Assembly (NCBI GenBank): GCA_948144175.1
Contig: CANXME010002007.1
Location: forward strand, 434,001 to 498,000
DNA length: 64,000 nucleotides
Direction of reading: 5' to 3'
DNA from: Closterium sp. NIES-65
Lineage: Eukaryota > Streptophyta > Zygnematophyceae > Desmidiales > Closteriaceae
Shown here: positions 42,842-54,377 of the stretch, piece after piece
How the letters are laid out: each line of letters starts with the position of its first letter
How positions within the stretch are numbered: the stretch's first letter is position 1
The notes under the pieces: generated by a model
Databases searched by the model: none
What the model was told of the DNA's origin: nothing
Seen by the model: only the letters and a program-made list of their open reading frames with translations
Made by a program: the position numbers and the translations under genes

Positions 42842-45709
42842 CTACCACCCAGGTGCGTCAGGGGGGAAACCCAGGAAGACGCAAGGAGCAGCACGAGGGG
42901 ACAGCTTGTCCGTAGACAAGTCGCGTACAAACGCCCGAGATCCCCAGACACGGAACGCCGACGCATCGCCAACCTTCCCCGTCCACAGCAAAGCTGGGGA
43001 GGTCTCCGGTCTGGAGACCCTGGGCTGAAGGTTGATCTGATGCGCGGCGTACCGAACCGCAAACGGCCACAGAAAATGGGGGGCAGCCGCATGCACCATG
43101 GACGTACGGGCGACGTCCATGACAATGCCGATGCGGCGCTCAGCAATTCCATTATGCTGTGGAGAGTCCGGAAGCGTGAAGGTCTGGCGGATGCCTCGTG
43201 CCTGACAGTAGGCTCGCAGAAGGCCGGAGGAGAACTCTCCGCCTCTGTCCGAGTGCAGACGCAAAACAGGAAAGTCCGAGCCGAAGCTCCGTCTGAGCTG
43301 GAGACGGGCTGCGCGGATCCAGTCGATCAACACCTCAGTGACCTCACCCTTGCTGCGCAAGGGGAAGACTGTGGTGTAACGCGAGTAGTCGTCAACCACC
43401 AGCAGGAAGTAGCGCTCGTGACCCTGCCCACGGACGCGGGCTAGGCCCCACACATCCATGTGAAGCGTCTGCATCGGGGCCTCCGTCAGAGGAAACGGGG
43501 AGGAGTGAGGGGTAGCCCGTAGGCGACCCTCGACACAGGGGACACAGGTAGGGCCAGGCCCCGGAGGAAGGGGAGGGAGGGACCGGGGAAGGCCAGAGAC
43601 AAGAAGGCGAGAGGCCATGCCCCGGAGACGAGGCAGGGAGGGGTGACCCATCCTGTGGTGCCACAGGAGGGTCTCGTGGGACAGGAGGCGACACGAGCAG
43701 GGGGCAGACTCAGGACCAGGCCTGGACGCTGCAGCAAACACCTGACCCGACGCAGCTACCTGACCAGACGCAGGAGGAGGAGACGGAACAGTGAGTGTGT
43801 ACAGGCTCGACCCCGGCCCACGTGTGAACGTGGTCAAGTGTCGACCCGTGTCCGCGTCCGTGCAGTGGGTGTCCCGTCGACGTGCAGGGGTGAACTGGTC
43901 GACCCTAGTATCCTGTAGGTCAGCACCCGCCACCAAGTTCGTAGAGAACGAGGGGAGGTAGAGACCGGACAGGGCGCCAGACGGGACCGCAGGGCACGGC
44001 AGGACAGTGGAGTAGCGAGCCAGAACAGGACCCCCAGAGGGGTCCGCCAGGGAGACCGCCACTGGCCGACTAAGCGGCGTGAGTGTGGTGCGGTCTCGAA
44101 AGAAGGAGCGAGACGCCCCTGAGTCAAGAGTGAAGGTGAGAGAGGGCGGAGCCGGCGCAGTACCTGAGAGAGCAGACTCACCAGCACCTGAGGACACAGA
44201 CTCACTGGCACCTAGAGCGACAGCCTCACCAGCACCTGGAGCAGCAGCCTCAACAGCACCTAGAGCCGCAGTACCGATGCCCGGGTCGGGCGGGAAACAC
44301 CGGTAACAGTCACCCTCCTCACTAATAGTCACAGCATACATGGCAGCAAGAATAGCATCAAAGTCAAGATCAAAGATAGCTACTCCTGCCCTAGACAGCT
44401 GGTCCCAACGAGGGATCTCAGAGGCGTCAGGAAACTGGCGGCGCCAAGCGTCAGTCAGGCGGCCGAAGCAGCGCTGGGCGGGGTGTGGACCACCACACGG
44501 CTCACCCGCACGGTCGCCCGTGCGCAAGACGTAGGTGCACGGACCAGTACCCCCACCCCTCTGACGTGCAGCGTACCACTCACGGAGCTGCTGCGGGGAG
44601 AGGGTCTCCTGACCACGCTGCTGCCGCTGCTGTTGGCGCTGACCGCCACCGGAGCCACTCCTCTGCGACGAGCCACGACCTCCTCCGCCGCCGCCTCCTC
44701 CGCCGCCGCCGCCACCACCTCCGCTGCCACCGCCACTCCCACCGTCGCTGCCGCCACCGCCGCCTCCGCCTCCACTCCCACCACCACCGCCGCTGCCACC
44801 CCCGCCTCCACTGCCGCCGCTGACACCTCCACTCCCGACACCACTCCCGCTACCACCCCCACCTCCTCCGCTGCCTCCACCGCCGCTCCCACCGCCCCCG
44901 CCGCCTCCACCACCGCTCCTGCCCCCTTTGCCCTTGCCAGAGCGACGTCTCCCACTGGGGGCAGACGCCGCACCGACCGACTCAAAACCAACTAGGTCGG
45001 CCGTAGCAGCAGAGGCGACAGAGGGCAAGAGGGGGGAGGGGGAACACCCCTCAAAGATGGGGGTGCGCGGGTCACCACGAGAGGCCCCTATAGCGAGAAT
45101 GCTCTTCTCGGCTGCTAGGAGGGACTTCTCGAGGATGGTAACAGTGAGAGTGGTGGGGCAGACTGAGAGTAAGTCGTCCCTGACTCCGCGGAGGGAGTCA
45201 GGGAGGCGGGTGACAATGTAGTAGAGAGTGAAGTAGGGGGGGGGGGGGTTCTTGGCGCAGAACTCAGCCGGAAGCGCAGCGCGGAAGCGAGCGTCACTAG
45301 TGCGCAGGTGGGTAATGAGGTCGGCGACTGTGGCAAAAGAAGCAAGGTCGGGAAAGAGGTACGGTAGCATGAGGCGGCTCAGTGCAGCAGTGGCAGGGGT
45401 GGAGTAGCGTGCAATAACGGCGTCGTACAAGGTCTGAGCACTCTTGTACGACCCAAAGTGTGCACGCTCAGAGGGAGGGAGGTGGCGACGCACAGCAAGA
45501 CGTGCAGCAGCATCGCGTGTGGCCCACACTGAGCGAACAGTGGCATCCTCAGTAGCAGCAGGGGCGCGAGAGGCACCAGAAGTGAGATCAAAGAGAGAGA
45601 GGCCGTCAGCTCTGTCGCACTGTAGGAAAAGCAGCAGGTCGTCTACCCACACGTCAAAGTCTATGGCCCTGCCCTCAGCGTCGAAGGTGAGGACACTGGG
45701 GGTAGCCAT
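42842..45709 (-). pseudogene. Copia-4 Gag, protease and integrase, ending at a stop
   Basis: 955 codons from MATPSV: capsid region, Gly-rich tract (about 240-330), CX13CX3HX4C knuckle, protease LDSGAS, HHCC and integrase (LHMDVWG, LHSDRGGEF, NGIAERRIG with Glu intact). A TAG at 42842-42844 replaces a Gln codon after PGW. The duplicate copy at 60832-63924 has CAG there, so this stop arose after the duplication. A C-run frameshift would follow at about 42735. Confidence 0.9.
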
Positions 45710-45779
45710 GACAGCAGTAGGGTGAGGGCAGTGCGCAGAGTAAAGCTCAGTGCTCACCAGACAGGGCAGTGCAGGCAGC

Positions 45780-46490
45780 TCGGGCGGCTCGGGCGGCTCG
45801 GGCGGTTCGGGCGGCTCGGGCGGCTCGGCGGCTCGGCTGGCTCGGGCGGCTCGGCTGCTGGGGCGGCTCGGCTGCTGGGGCGGCTCGGCTGCTGGGGCGG
45901 CTCGGCTGCTGGGGCGGCCTGGCTGCTTGGGCGGCTCGGCTGCTGGGGCGGCGCAGTTGCTGGGGCGGCGGGGCCAGGAGATGCAGCTGCGGGGCCGGGA
46001 GATGCAGTGGCGGGGCCGTCAGGGGTAGTGGCGGGGCCGATAGGTGCAGTGGCGGGGCCGTCAGAGGGGACGGCGGGGCCGTCAGGTGCAGCGGCGGGGC
46101 CGTCGGAGGGGACGGCGGGGCCGTCAGGTGCAGCGGCGGGGCCGTCTGAAGCAGCGGCGGGGCCGGCAGAGGGGACGGCGGGGCCGTCGGGTGCAGCGGC
46201 GGGGCCGGCAGAGGGGACGGCGGGGCCGTCAAGTGCAGCGGAGGGGCCGGGAGAAAGGGACGGCGGGGCCGTCAGAAGGGGACGGCGGGGCCGTCAGGTG
46301 CAGCTGCGGGGCCGGCAGGTGCAGCGGCGGGGCCGGCAGGTGCGACGTCGGGGCCTGCAGAGGCAGGCGATGAGGCCGCGTGGGCGGCGCTAGGGGGCCG
46401 CGAGGGCGGCGCGACGCAGCAGAGCCGCGAGGGCGGCGCGACGCGGCCGTAAGGCCAGCGCGACGTGGCCCTGGCCGCGCGCGCGAAAAA
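45780..46490 (-). repeat. Copia-4 leader tandem repeats
   Basis: Two blocks: GGGCGGCTCGGCTGCTG/GGCGGCTCG repeats (45780-45960) and the CGGCGGGGCCGTCAGG type (45970-46360) shared with Copia-3. Confidence 0.88.
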
Positions 46491-46650
46491 AAAAAAGGGT
46501 CGCGCACGCGACTCGCAGGGGCCACAAGGGCAGCACGAGAAGGACTAGGGGGAGCGCGCTTCGGGGAGAGAAGGGCGCGCTCCGGGCAGCGAAAAATTTC
46601 GTGGGTGGGCCCTTAAAAAATGGTCCTTAGGAAGGACCCGCTCTATACCA

Positions 46651-46785
46651 TGTTAGAATTAGAGAGAGGAATGGATGCACTATGAAATGAAACAAGTACA
46701 AGTACCAACCCTAATTGGGTTGTACCCCCTATGGGCTACCCCACTACAGCCTAGATATATGCATCAGTAATATAATCATCTGACA
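46651..46785 (-). repeat. Copia-4 5' LTR
   Basis: 135 bp, preceded on the plus strand by the primer-binding complement at 46637-46650. It ends exactly at the duplication junction. Confidence 0.93.
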
Positions 46786-47160
46786 AGAACGTCCTGGAAC
46801 TCTTCAAGAATTTTCTTGACTGCTGGAGGAAGTTCTTGGGTCTGTTTCTCTCCGTTGTCTGCTTCGTTGACTATCGCCATGAATCCCGCCATGGTCCGTT
46901 TGACGTCCTTTTCAAAGCGTGCGAGTGTCTCGACTGGAATATTTCCCGTGTCGTCCCATTTGGGAAGGCTGATTTTCCTCCCGTTGTTGTTGATGTTGGC
47001 CGTCCGGTTAACCCAGTTGATCTCGGGGTTGAACTTTTTAAGAAAGTCTCTCCCGAAGATTATGTCGAGTCCTTTGATATTTGTGACGGGGAGAGCATGC
47101 TTCCATCGAAGGGGTCCAATCTGGAGTAGCAACCGTGTTTCCCCGTAGATAGGTAGCTTA
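46786..47160 (-). pseudogene. Gypsy-2 pol fragment, 3' of Copia-5
   Basis: Matches 35788-36162 of Gypsy-1 (protease C-terminal half, [15 protein letters not shown], toward RT). Cut at its left by the duplication junction and at its right by Copia-5. Confidence 0.9.
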
Positions 47161-47293
47161 TGTCAAACGTTATATATGTTATGCTTGTGTAGGCTACAGT
47201 GGGTTAGCCTATAGGGGGTACACAATTCTAGGGTTTCCTACTTGTACTCATTTTCACTGCTAGTTCATTCATTCCTGTTCGCTTATTCTCACA
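47161..47293 (+). repeat. Copia-5 5' LTR
   Basis: TGTCAAACG...TCTCACA, followed directly by the primer-binding region TGGTATAGAGCGGG (47294-47307). Confidence 0.95.
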
Positions 47294-47409
47294 TGGTATA
47301 GAGCGGGTCCTTCTAAGGACCGTTTTTTTTGGGCCCACCGAAGCGCGCCCCGAGGCGCGATTTTTTTTAGCGACCCCTCGGGTCGCCTTTTCCCCTGCGG
47401 CTCAGCCGC

Positions 47410-48330
47410 CTCCACTGACGCGGCCCCGCCGCCCTCCCTTACGCGGCCCCGTCGCAGGCTCTCACGCGGCCCCGCCGCCGACTCTGTCGCGGCCCCGCCA
47501 CGGCCTTTACGCGGCCCCGCTGCCTGCTCTCACGCGGCCCCGCCCCGGCTCCTACGCGGCCCCGCCCCGGCCTTCACGCGGCCCCGCCGACGGCTCTGTC
47601 GCGGCCCCGCCCAGGCTCTTACGCGGCCCCGCCGCCTACTCTCGCGCGGCCCCGCCACGGCTCTGTCGCGGCCCCGCCCTGGCCCTTCCGTGGCCCCGTC
47701 CCGGCTCTTACGCGGCCCCTGCCCCGGCTCTCACGCGGCCCTGCCGCCGGCTCTCTTGCGGCCCCGCCCCGGCTCTCACGTGGCCCCGCCGTCGGCCCTC
47801 TCCAGGCCCCGCCGCCGGCTCTCTTACGGCCCCGCCGCCGGCTCTCTTACGGCCCCGTCGCCGGCCCTGACGCGGCCCCTGCCCCGGCTCTCAAGCGGCC
47901 CCGCCGCCGGCTCTTTTGCGGCCCCGCCGCCGGCTCTGAAGCGGCCCCGCCCCGGCTCTGAAGCGGCCCCGCCCCGGCTCTCACGCGGCCCCGCCGCCGG
48001 CCCTCACGCGTCCCCGCCCCGGCTCTCTCACGCGGCCCCGCCGCCACACCTGCAGCAGTCGGGCAGCAGTGCAGCCGAACCGCCCGGGAGCCGAGCCGCC
48101 CAACGCCCGAGCCGCCCTGTCGCCGAGCCGCCCGGGACCCGAGCCGCCCTGCACCCGAGCCGCCCTGCCGCCGAGCCGCCCGGGAGCCGAGCCGCCCTGC
48201 ACCCGAGCCGCCCTGCCGCCGAGCCGCCCGGGAGCCGAGCCGCCCTGCGCCCTAGCCGCCCAGCCGCCGAGCCGCCCGGGAGCCGAGCCGCTGTGCACCC
48301 GAGCCGCCCGGTCGCCGAGCCGCCTTTCTG
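47410..48330 (+). repeat. Copia-5 leader tandem repeats
   Basis: About 25 copies of a 23-24-bp unit (CTCACGCGGCCCCGCCGCCGG type) to about 48045, then GAGCCGCCCGGGAGCC-type repeats to 48330. Different in sequence from the Copia-1 and Copia-4 leaders but similar in period and composition. Confidence 0.9.
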
Positions 48331-48423
48331 CAGAGCTGCACGACCTGCCCTGCCTGGTGAGCACAGTCCCACTGTCACTGCGAGCTCTTTCCCTACTGCT
48401 TGCACTTCTTCGCTGACGTCGCC

Positions 48424-51370
48424 ATGGCTACCCCTAGTGTCCTAGCTTTTGACGCTGAGGGTCGCGCCATTGATTTTGAGGTCTGGTTAGACGACCTGCA
48501 GCTGTTCTTACAGTGCGATAGGGCTGATGGCCTTTCTCTCTTTGACCTCACCTCTGGCGCCTCTCCTGCTCCTGCTGCTGATGCTGATCCCACTGTCCGC
48601 TCTCAGTGGGCCACCCGCGATGCTGCTGCACGTCTTGCTGTGCGTCGCCACCTCCCTACCTCTGAGCGTGCGCACTTTAGTCAGTACAAGAGTGCTCAGA
48701 CCTTGTACGACGCTGTAGTTGCGCGCTACTCCTCCCCTGCCACTGCTGCACTGAGCCGTCTCATGCTTCCCTACCTCTTTCCTGACCTCTCTGCCTTTCC
48801 CACTGTCGCTGACCTCATTACGCACCTCCGCACTAGTGACACTCGCTACCGCGCCGCCCTTCCTGCTGAGTTCTGCGCTAAGAACCCACCCCCCATGTAC
48901 ATCGCTCTCTACTACGTAGTCGCGCGCCTCCCTGACTCCCTTCGCGTCGTCAGGGACCACTTTCTCGCAGTCTGTCCCACCACCCTCACCGTCGACCTCC
49001 TCGAGAAGGCCCTCCTCGCAGCGGAGAAGAGCATAGTCGCTGTAGGTGCTTCTCGTGGTGACCCTCGCACCCCCATCTTTGAGGGGTGCTCTCCTTCCCC
49101 CTTGCTGCCCTCTGTTGCCTCTGCTGCTGCTGCCGACCTGCTTGGTCTTGAGTCGGTCGGCGCGGCGTCTGCCCCTAGTGGGAGACGTCGCTCCAGCAAG
49201 GGCAAGGGGGGCAAGGGCGCGGGTGGAGCAGGAGGGGGCGGTGGCGGTGGCCGCGGTGGCGGCGGAGGGAGTGGGGGTGGCGGCGGGACTAGTGGCGGGG
49301 GTGGTGGTGGTGGTGGCAGCAGCGGCGGAGACGGTGGTGGTGGTGGCAGCGGTGATGGTGGAGGCAGCGGCGGAGGTGGAGGCGGCGGAGGTGGAGGCGG
49401 TGGAGGCGGCAGCGGAGGAGGCGGTGGTGGTGGAGGAGGTGGAGCTGGTCGGGGTGGTACCCAGCAGCGTAGCGGCGGTGGTGGTGGCCAGCGCTCGCAG
49501 CGGCAGCAGCAGCAGCGCTCGCGGGACATCCCTCCGCCTCAGCAGCTTCGTGAGTGGTACGCTGGGCGTCAGAGGGGTGGGGGTACTGGTCCCTGCACCT
49601 ACGTTCTTCGTTCCGGCGACCGCGCGGGTGAGCAGTGTGGGGGTGCCCACGCCACCCAACGCTGCTTTGGCCGCCTGACGGACGCTTGGCGTCAGCAGTT
49701 CCTTGGGGCTAGTGAGATCCCTCGCTGGGATGAGCTTCTTAGGGCTGGTGTAGCGATCTTTGATCTTGATTTTGATGCTATCCTTGCTGCTATGTATGCT
49801 GTGACTTATAGTGAGGAGAATGAGGGTTACCGGTTTTTCCAGCCCGACCCGGGCATTAGTACTGCTGCGCTAGGTGCTTGTGAGGCTGCTCCTCTAGGTG
49901 CCAGTGCGTCTGCGCTCTCAGGTACTGGTGAGACTGCGCTCTCAGGTACTGCGTCGTCCTCGTCCTCCCTCACTTTCACACTTGACTCCGGGGCTTCTCG
50001 CTCCTTCTTTCGAGACCGCACTACCCTTACGCCGCTCGGCCGGCCGGTTGCAAGCTCCCTTGCTGACCCCTCTGGGGGTCCTGTCCTGTCTCACTTCTCC
50101 ACTGTCCTCCCGTGTCCGGCTGCCCCTTCGGGCACCCTGTCTGGTCTGTACCTTCCCTCGTTCTCTACGAACTTGGTGAGTGGTGCAGCCCTGCGAGATG
50201 CGGGGGTTCACCAGTTCACTCCTGCGAGTCAGCGGGTGACCCACTGCACGGACGCACGCACAGGCCGACACCTGGCCACCTTCTCGCGTCGGCCGGGGTC
50301 GAGTCTCTACACCCTGACCACTTCGTCTCCTCCTGTCCCTGCGTCCGGTCAGGTAGCTGCGTCAGGTCAGGTGCTTGCTGCTGCGTCCCGGTCAGGTCCT
50401 GAGTCTGCCCCCTGTTCTTGTCGCCTCCTGTCTCACGAGACTCTCCTGTGGCACCACCGTCTTGGCCACCCCTCCTTGCCCCGTCTTTGGAGCATGGCTT
50501 CCCGCGTCCTAGTCTCTGGTCTTCCCCAGTCTCTCCCTCCTCTCCCCTCCGGGCCAGGACCTCCCTGTGTCCCCTGTGTCGAGGGTCGCCTCCGGGCTAC
50601 TCCTCACTCCTCCCACTTCCCCCCGACAGAGGCTCCCCTGCAGACGCTTCACATGGATGTGTGGGGCCCAGCCCCCGTCCGTGGGCAGGGTCACAAGCGC
50701 TACTTCCTGTTGGTGGTTGACGACTACTCGCGTTACACCACAGTCCTCCCCTTGCGCAGCAAGGGTGCGGTCACTGAGGTGCTGATCGACTGGATCCGCG
50801 AGGCTCGTCTCCAGCTCAGGAAGAGCTTCGGCTTGGACTTTCCTGTTCTGCGTCTGCACTCGGACAGAGGCGGAGAGTTCTCTTCTCGCCTTCTACGAGA
50901 CTACTGTCGTGCACGGGGGATCCGCCAGACCTTCACGCTTCCGGACTCACCACAGCAAAATGGGATTGCTGAGCGCCGCATTGGCATGGTCATGGATGTC
51001 GCTCGTACGTCCATGATGCATGCGGCTGCCCCCCATTTTCTGTGGCCGTTTGCGGTGAGGTACGCGGCGCATCAGCTCAACCTTCACCCCCGGGTCTCTC
51101 GGCCTGCGATGTCCCCAGCCTTGCTGTGGACGGGGAAGGTTGGCGATGCGTCTGTGTTCCGTGTCTGGGGATCTCGGGCGTTTGTCCACGACTTGTCTGC
51201 GGACAAGCTGTCCCCTCGTGCTGCTCCCTGTGTCTTCCTTGGCTTCCCCACTGACGCCCCAGGGTGGCAGTTTTACCACCCCTCCTCTCGTCGTGTTCTG
51301 TCCTCCCAGGACGTCACGTTCGACGAGTCAGTCCCCTTCTACCGTCTCTTCCCCTACCGCACTCCTTCCC
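48424..51370 (+). CDS. Copia-5 Gag-protease-integrase
   Basis: Open from MATPSV to the end of integrase (about 980 residues) before the frame is lost near 51370. Capsid region (1-210), Gly-rich tract (about 255-350, one of the longest here), CX13CX3HX4C knuckle, protease LDSGAS, HHCC, and integrase core LHMDVWG / LHSDRGGEF / NGIAERRIG with all three acidic residues. The reading frame itself continues to 51843, but beyond TPSL it translates the GGAEP linker out of frame (LSLGVL repeats). Confidence 0.9.
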
Positions 51371-51374
51371 TCTG

Positions 51375-53991
51375 TCTGGGGGTGCTGGGTCGGGAGCTGC
51401 TGAGCCTAGGGGTGCTGAGCTGGGAGCTGCTGAGCCTGGGGGTGCTGCGTCTGGAGCTGCTGAGCCTGGGGTTTCTCCTGCTGCTGCGTCTCGCCGGGAG
51501 CCCCTCTGTCCACAGGAGCTGCGCGAGTGGTTCGCTCGCCGCTGGAGGCGTGCTGCTGAGTCTGGAGGTGCTGCTGGAGCTGGAGCTGGAGCTTCTTCGA
51601 CCGTCGAGGGTGCGGGTGCTGCCGGTCCCGGAGCTACTGGACCTGCGGGTCCTCCTGGAGCTGGAGCTGCTGAGGGCGTTGGTGCTGAGCCTACTACTGT
51701 TGGTCCTGCCGCTGGAGGTGTGGGTGGCGCTGGTGCTGTCGCTGAGGGTGCTGGTGCTGTCCCTGCTGAGTCTGGAGCTGCCGCGCGGCCTCGGCCGTAC
51801 TTCGTTCCGCTCCTGCAGCAGGTTCTTGGTCTTTCTCCTCTAGTAGAGGGTCCACCGCCTGTCCAGTCGCAGTCCCTGCTGGAGCCTTCCTCTCCACTGC
51901 CTGCTCCCTCTCCTTACACTGGTCCGACTGGAGGTCTTGTTGAGCGTCGTGAGCCTGCGTCTCGTCCCGCGTCGCCTGTTCGTGCTGCTCGCGCTAGTGG
52001 TCGCAGTTCGCGTCAGCGTCCTCCTCCTGTCCCTGGCACGCACCGGATGTCTTTGCGTCCGTCCTCTGCTCCTCTGCGTGCCCCTTTGCCTTCTCCTCCT
52101 GAGTCCTCTCTTCCTGCGCTTGCCGACCCTGAGTCGGACTCTCTTCGTGCTGCCAGTCCTACTGTCACGCGTCTGCTTGCTACTGTCGTCACTGACCCCT
52201 CTTTTGAGTCCACTGCTGCGTCTGCTCTAGTCGCTGAGCTCGTCGACTTTGCTGCTCGCTGTCGTCTCGACTACGCTGCTAGTCTTGTGGCTGAGTCTGC
52301 GTCTGTCTGTCCTCCGTCCGTCGGGGGTGAGTGTGCTCTTGGCACGGACGTCCTAGAGGACAGGCAGGAGGAGTTACAGTGTCTAGCGGCTGCTTCACCT
52401 CATCTCGCGTCTGTACTGCTTGCCCCTGAGGGAGACCCGGATGCACTAGACATCCCGACTCCGCGTTCTTACGCGGAGGCCGTAGAGGGTCCCTACTCCT
52501 CTCAGTGGCAGGCAGCTATGGATGCAGAGATGGCTTCCTGGAAGTCCACAGGCACCTACGTTGACGCGGTTCCCCCTCCTGGGGCGAACATCAACAGTGG
52601 CATGTGGATCTTCAGGGTGAAGCGGCCGCCGGGCTCTCCACCTGTCTTCAAGGCACGGTACGTTGCTCGTGGCTTCAGCCAGCGGCAGGGAGTTGACTAC
52701 TTTCAGACCTTCTCTCCCACCCCGAAGATGACTACTCTTCGGGTGCTGCTGCACATAGCCGCTCAGCGCGACTACGAGCTTCACTCTCTCGACTTCAGCA
52801 CTGCGTTTCTGCAGGGTAGCCTGCACGAGGAGATCTGGCTGCGCCGTCCGCCTGGCTTCACTAGGACTTTCCCTCCTGGCACCCAGTGGAGCCTCCGACG
52901 GCCAGTCTACGGTCTCCGCCAGGCACCGCGTGAGTGGCACGACACACTGAGGACTACACTTGCGGCTCTTGGGTTTGCTCCCTCTACTGCTGACCCGTCG
53001 TTGTTTCTGCGCACCGACACTTCTTTGGCGCCGTTCTACATCCTCGTGTACGTCGACGACTTGGTCTTTGCCACAGCGGACACTCCTGGACTCGCCTACG
53101 TGAAGTCCAAGCTGCTGAAGAGACACATGTGCACAGACCTGGGTGAACTGCGCAGCTACCTTGGCTTGCAGATCACTCGGGACAGAGCACGCCGCACCAT
53201 TACCTTGACTCAGTCACACATGGTGCAGCAGGTCCTTCAGCGCTTCGGCTTCACGTACTCCTCGCCTCAGGCCACTCCTCTGCCTACTCGCCACTCACTC
53301 TCAGCTCTGCCTTCGGATGAGTCCGTAGAGTCGAGTGGTCCGTATGCAGAGCTTGTTGGCTGCCTCATGTACCTGATGACCTGCACACGACCTGACCTTG
53401 CATACCCTCTGAGCATTCTTGCACGCTATGTTGCTCCTGGGAGACACCGACCAGAGCACATGGCAGCAGCGAAGAGGGTATTTGCGCTACCTGTGCAGTA
53501 CGTCGGGCATGGGGCTAGTGCTTGGAGGGCGGAGTCCAGTGGTCCTTACAGGCCACGCGGACGCTTCTTGGGCTGACGACCAGGCTACGCAGCGGTCGTC
53601 ACAGGGTTACACCTTCAGCCTTGGTTCCGGCTCTGTCTCGTGGCGGTCTACTCGCTCGTCTTCAGTTCTCGGCTCCAGTTGTGAGGCTGAGATCTACGCC
53701 GGGGCCATGGCTGCACAGGAGCTACGCTGGCTCACCTACCTGCTGACTGACCTTGGAGAGCCGCCTCGTTCTCCTCCAGTGCTGTACGTAGACAACAAGG
53801 CCATGCTGGCCTTGTGTCGAGAGCAGCGCTTGGAGCACAGAACGAAGCACATTGCTCTCCGCTACTTCCTTGCTCGTGAGCTGCAGCAGCGTGGTCAGTT
53901 GCGACTTGCGTACGTGGCCTCTGAGGACAACACTGCTGATGTGTTCACCAAGGCACTCGCGCCTTGTGACCATCAGCGCTTTTGCACCTAG
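51375..53991 (+). pseudogene. Copia-5 linker, reverse transcriptase and RNase H
   Basis: The shifted frame has the AEPGGA linker, FARRWRRAA, the Pro-rich region and full RT with YVDD near 53050. An extra T near 53480 (AGGGTATTTGCG) breaks the join to RNase H, which continues in another frame to the stop at 53989-53991. This copy supplies the reference for the RT segment missing from Copia-1. Confidence 0.9.
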
Positions 53992-54239
53992 CTGGGTCTT
54001 GTGCCTGTCTTGCCTCACTTGCTCTCCTCTTGACTTCACTTGTACTGTGACATATATATATACCTGCTCTTGCTTGTCTAGTTTTATATATATGTCTGTC
54101 CTCCTGCATGTGAACTGGCCTCTGGCCCTGCTCTTGTGCTCGGACTGTGTGGTGACTTTGTGATCCACCCTGAGCTTGCTTTGCTTTGCTTGACTGGTCT
54201 TGTGACCCCTTGTTCTCCCCCACTTTGCCTATGGGGGTG

Positions 54240-54372
54240 TGTCAAACGTTATATATGTTATGCTTGTATAGGCTACAGTGGGTTAGCCTATAGGGGGTAC
54301 ACAATTCTAGGGTTTCATACTTGTACTTATTTTCACTGCTAGTTCATTCATTCCTGTTTGCTTATTCTCACA
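54240..54372 (+). repeat. Copia-5 3' LTR
   Basis: 133 bp, four differences from the 5' LTR. The CCCCCA/TGGGGG hairpin lies just upstream at 54217-54237. Confidence 0.95.
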
Positions 54373-54377
54373 GCTTA

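Larger units (their letters stand above)
35788..46785. repeat. tandem segmental duplication, copy 1
   Basis: 10,998-bp block made of the 5' part of Gypsy-1, the Copia-2 fragment and Copia-4. Copy 2 begins at 46786 and is longer only because it contains Copia-5. Sequence differences are few (about ten in 2 kb of the gag region). Confidence 0.88.
39373..46785 (-). mobile_element. Copia-4, nearly complete Copia
   Basis: 135-bp LTRs at both ends with about eight differences, Gag to RNase H present. No matching 5-bp target duplication: the left flank is GACCT and the right flank is Gypsy sequence, because its right edge is the duplication junction. One stop in integrase and two frameshifts break the polyprotein. 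Confidence 0.92.
47161..54372 (+). mobile_element. Copia-5, LTR retrotransposon inserted in Gypsy-2
   Basis: 133-bp LTRs with four differences; target duplication GCTTA at 47156-47160 and 54373-54377. Copy 1 has the undisturbed site at about 36158-36162. All domains are present with intact catalytic residues, but two frameshifts (after integrase and between RT and RNase H) interrupt the polyprotein. Confidence 0.95.
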
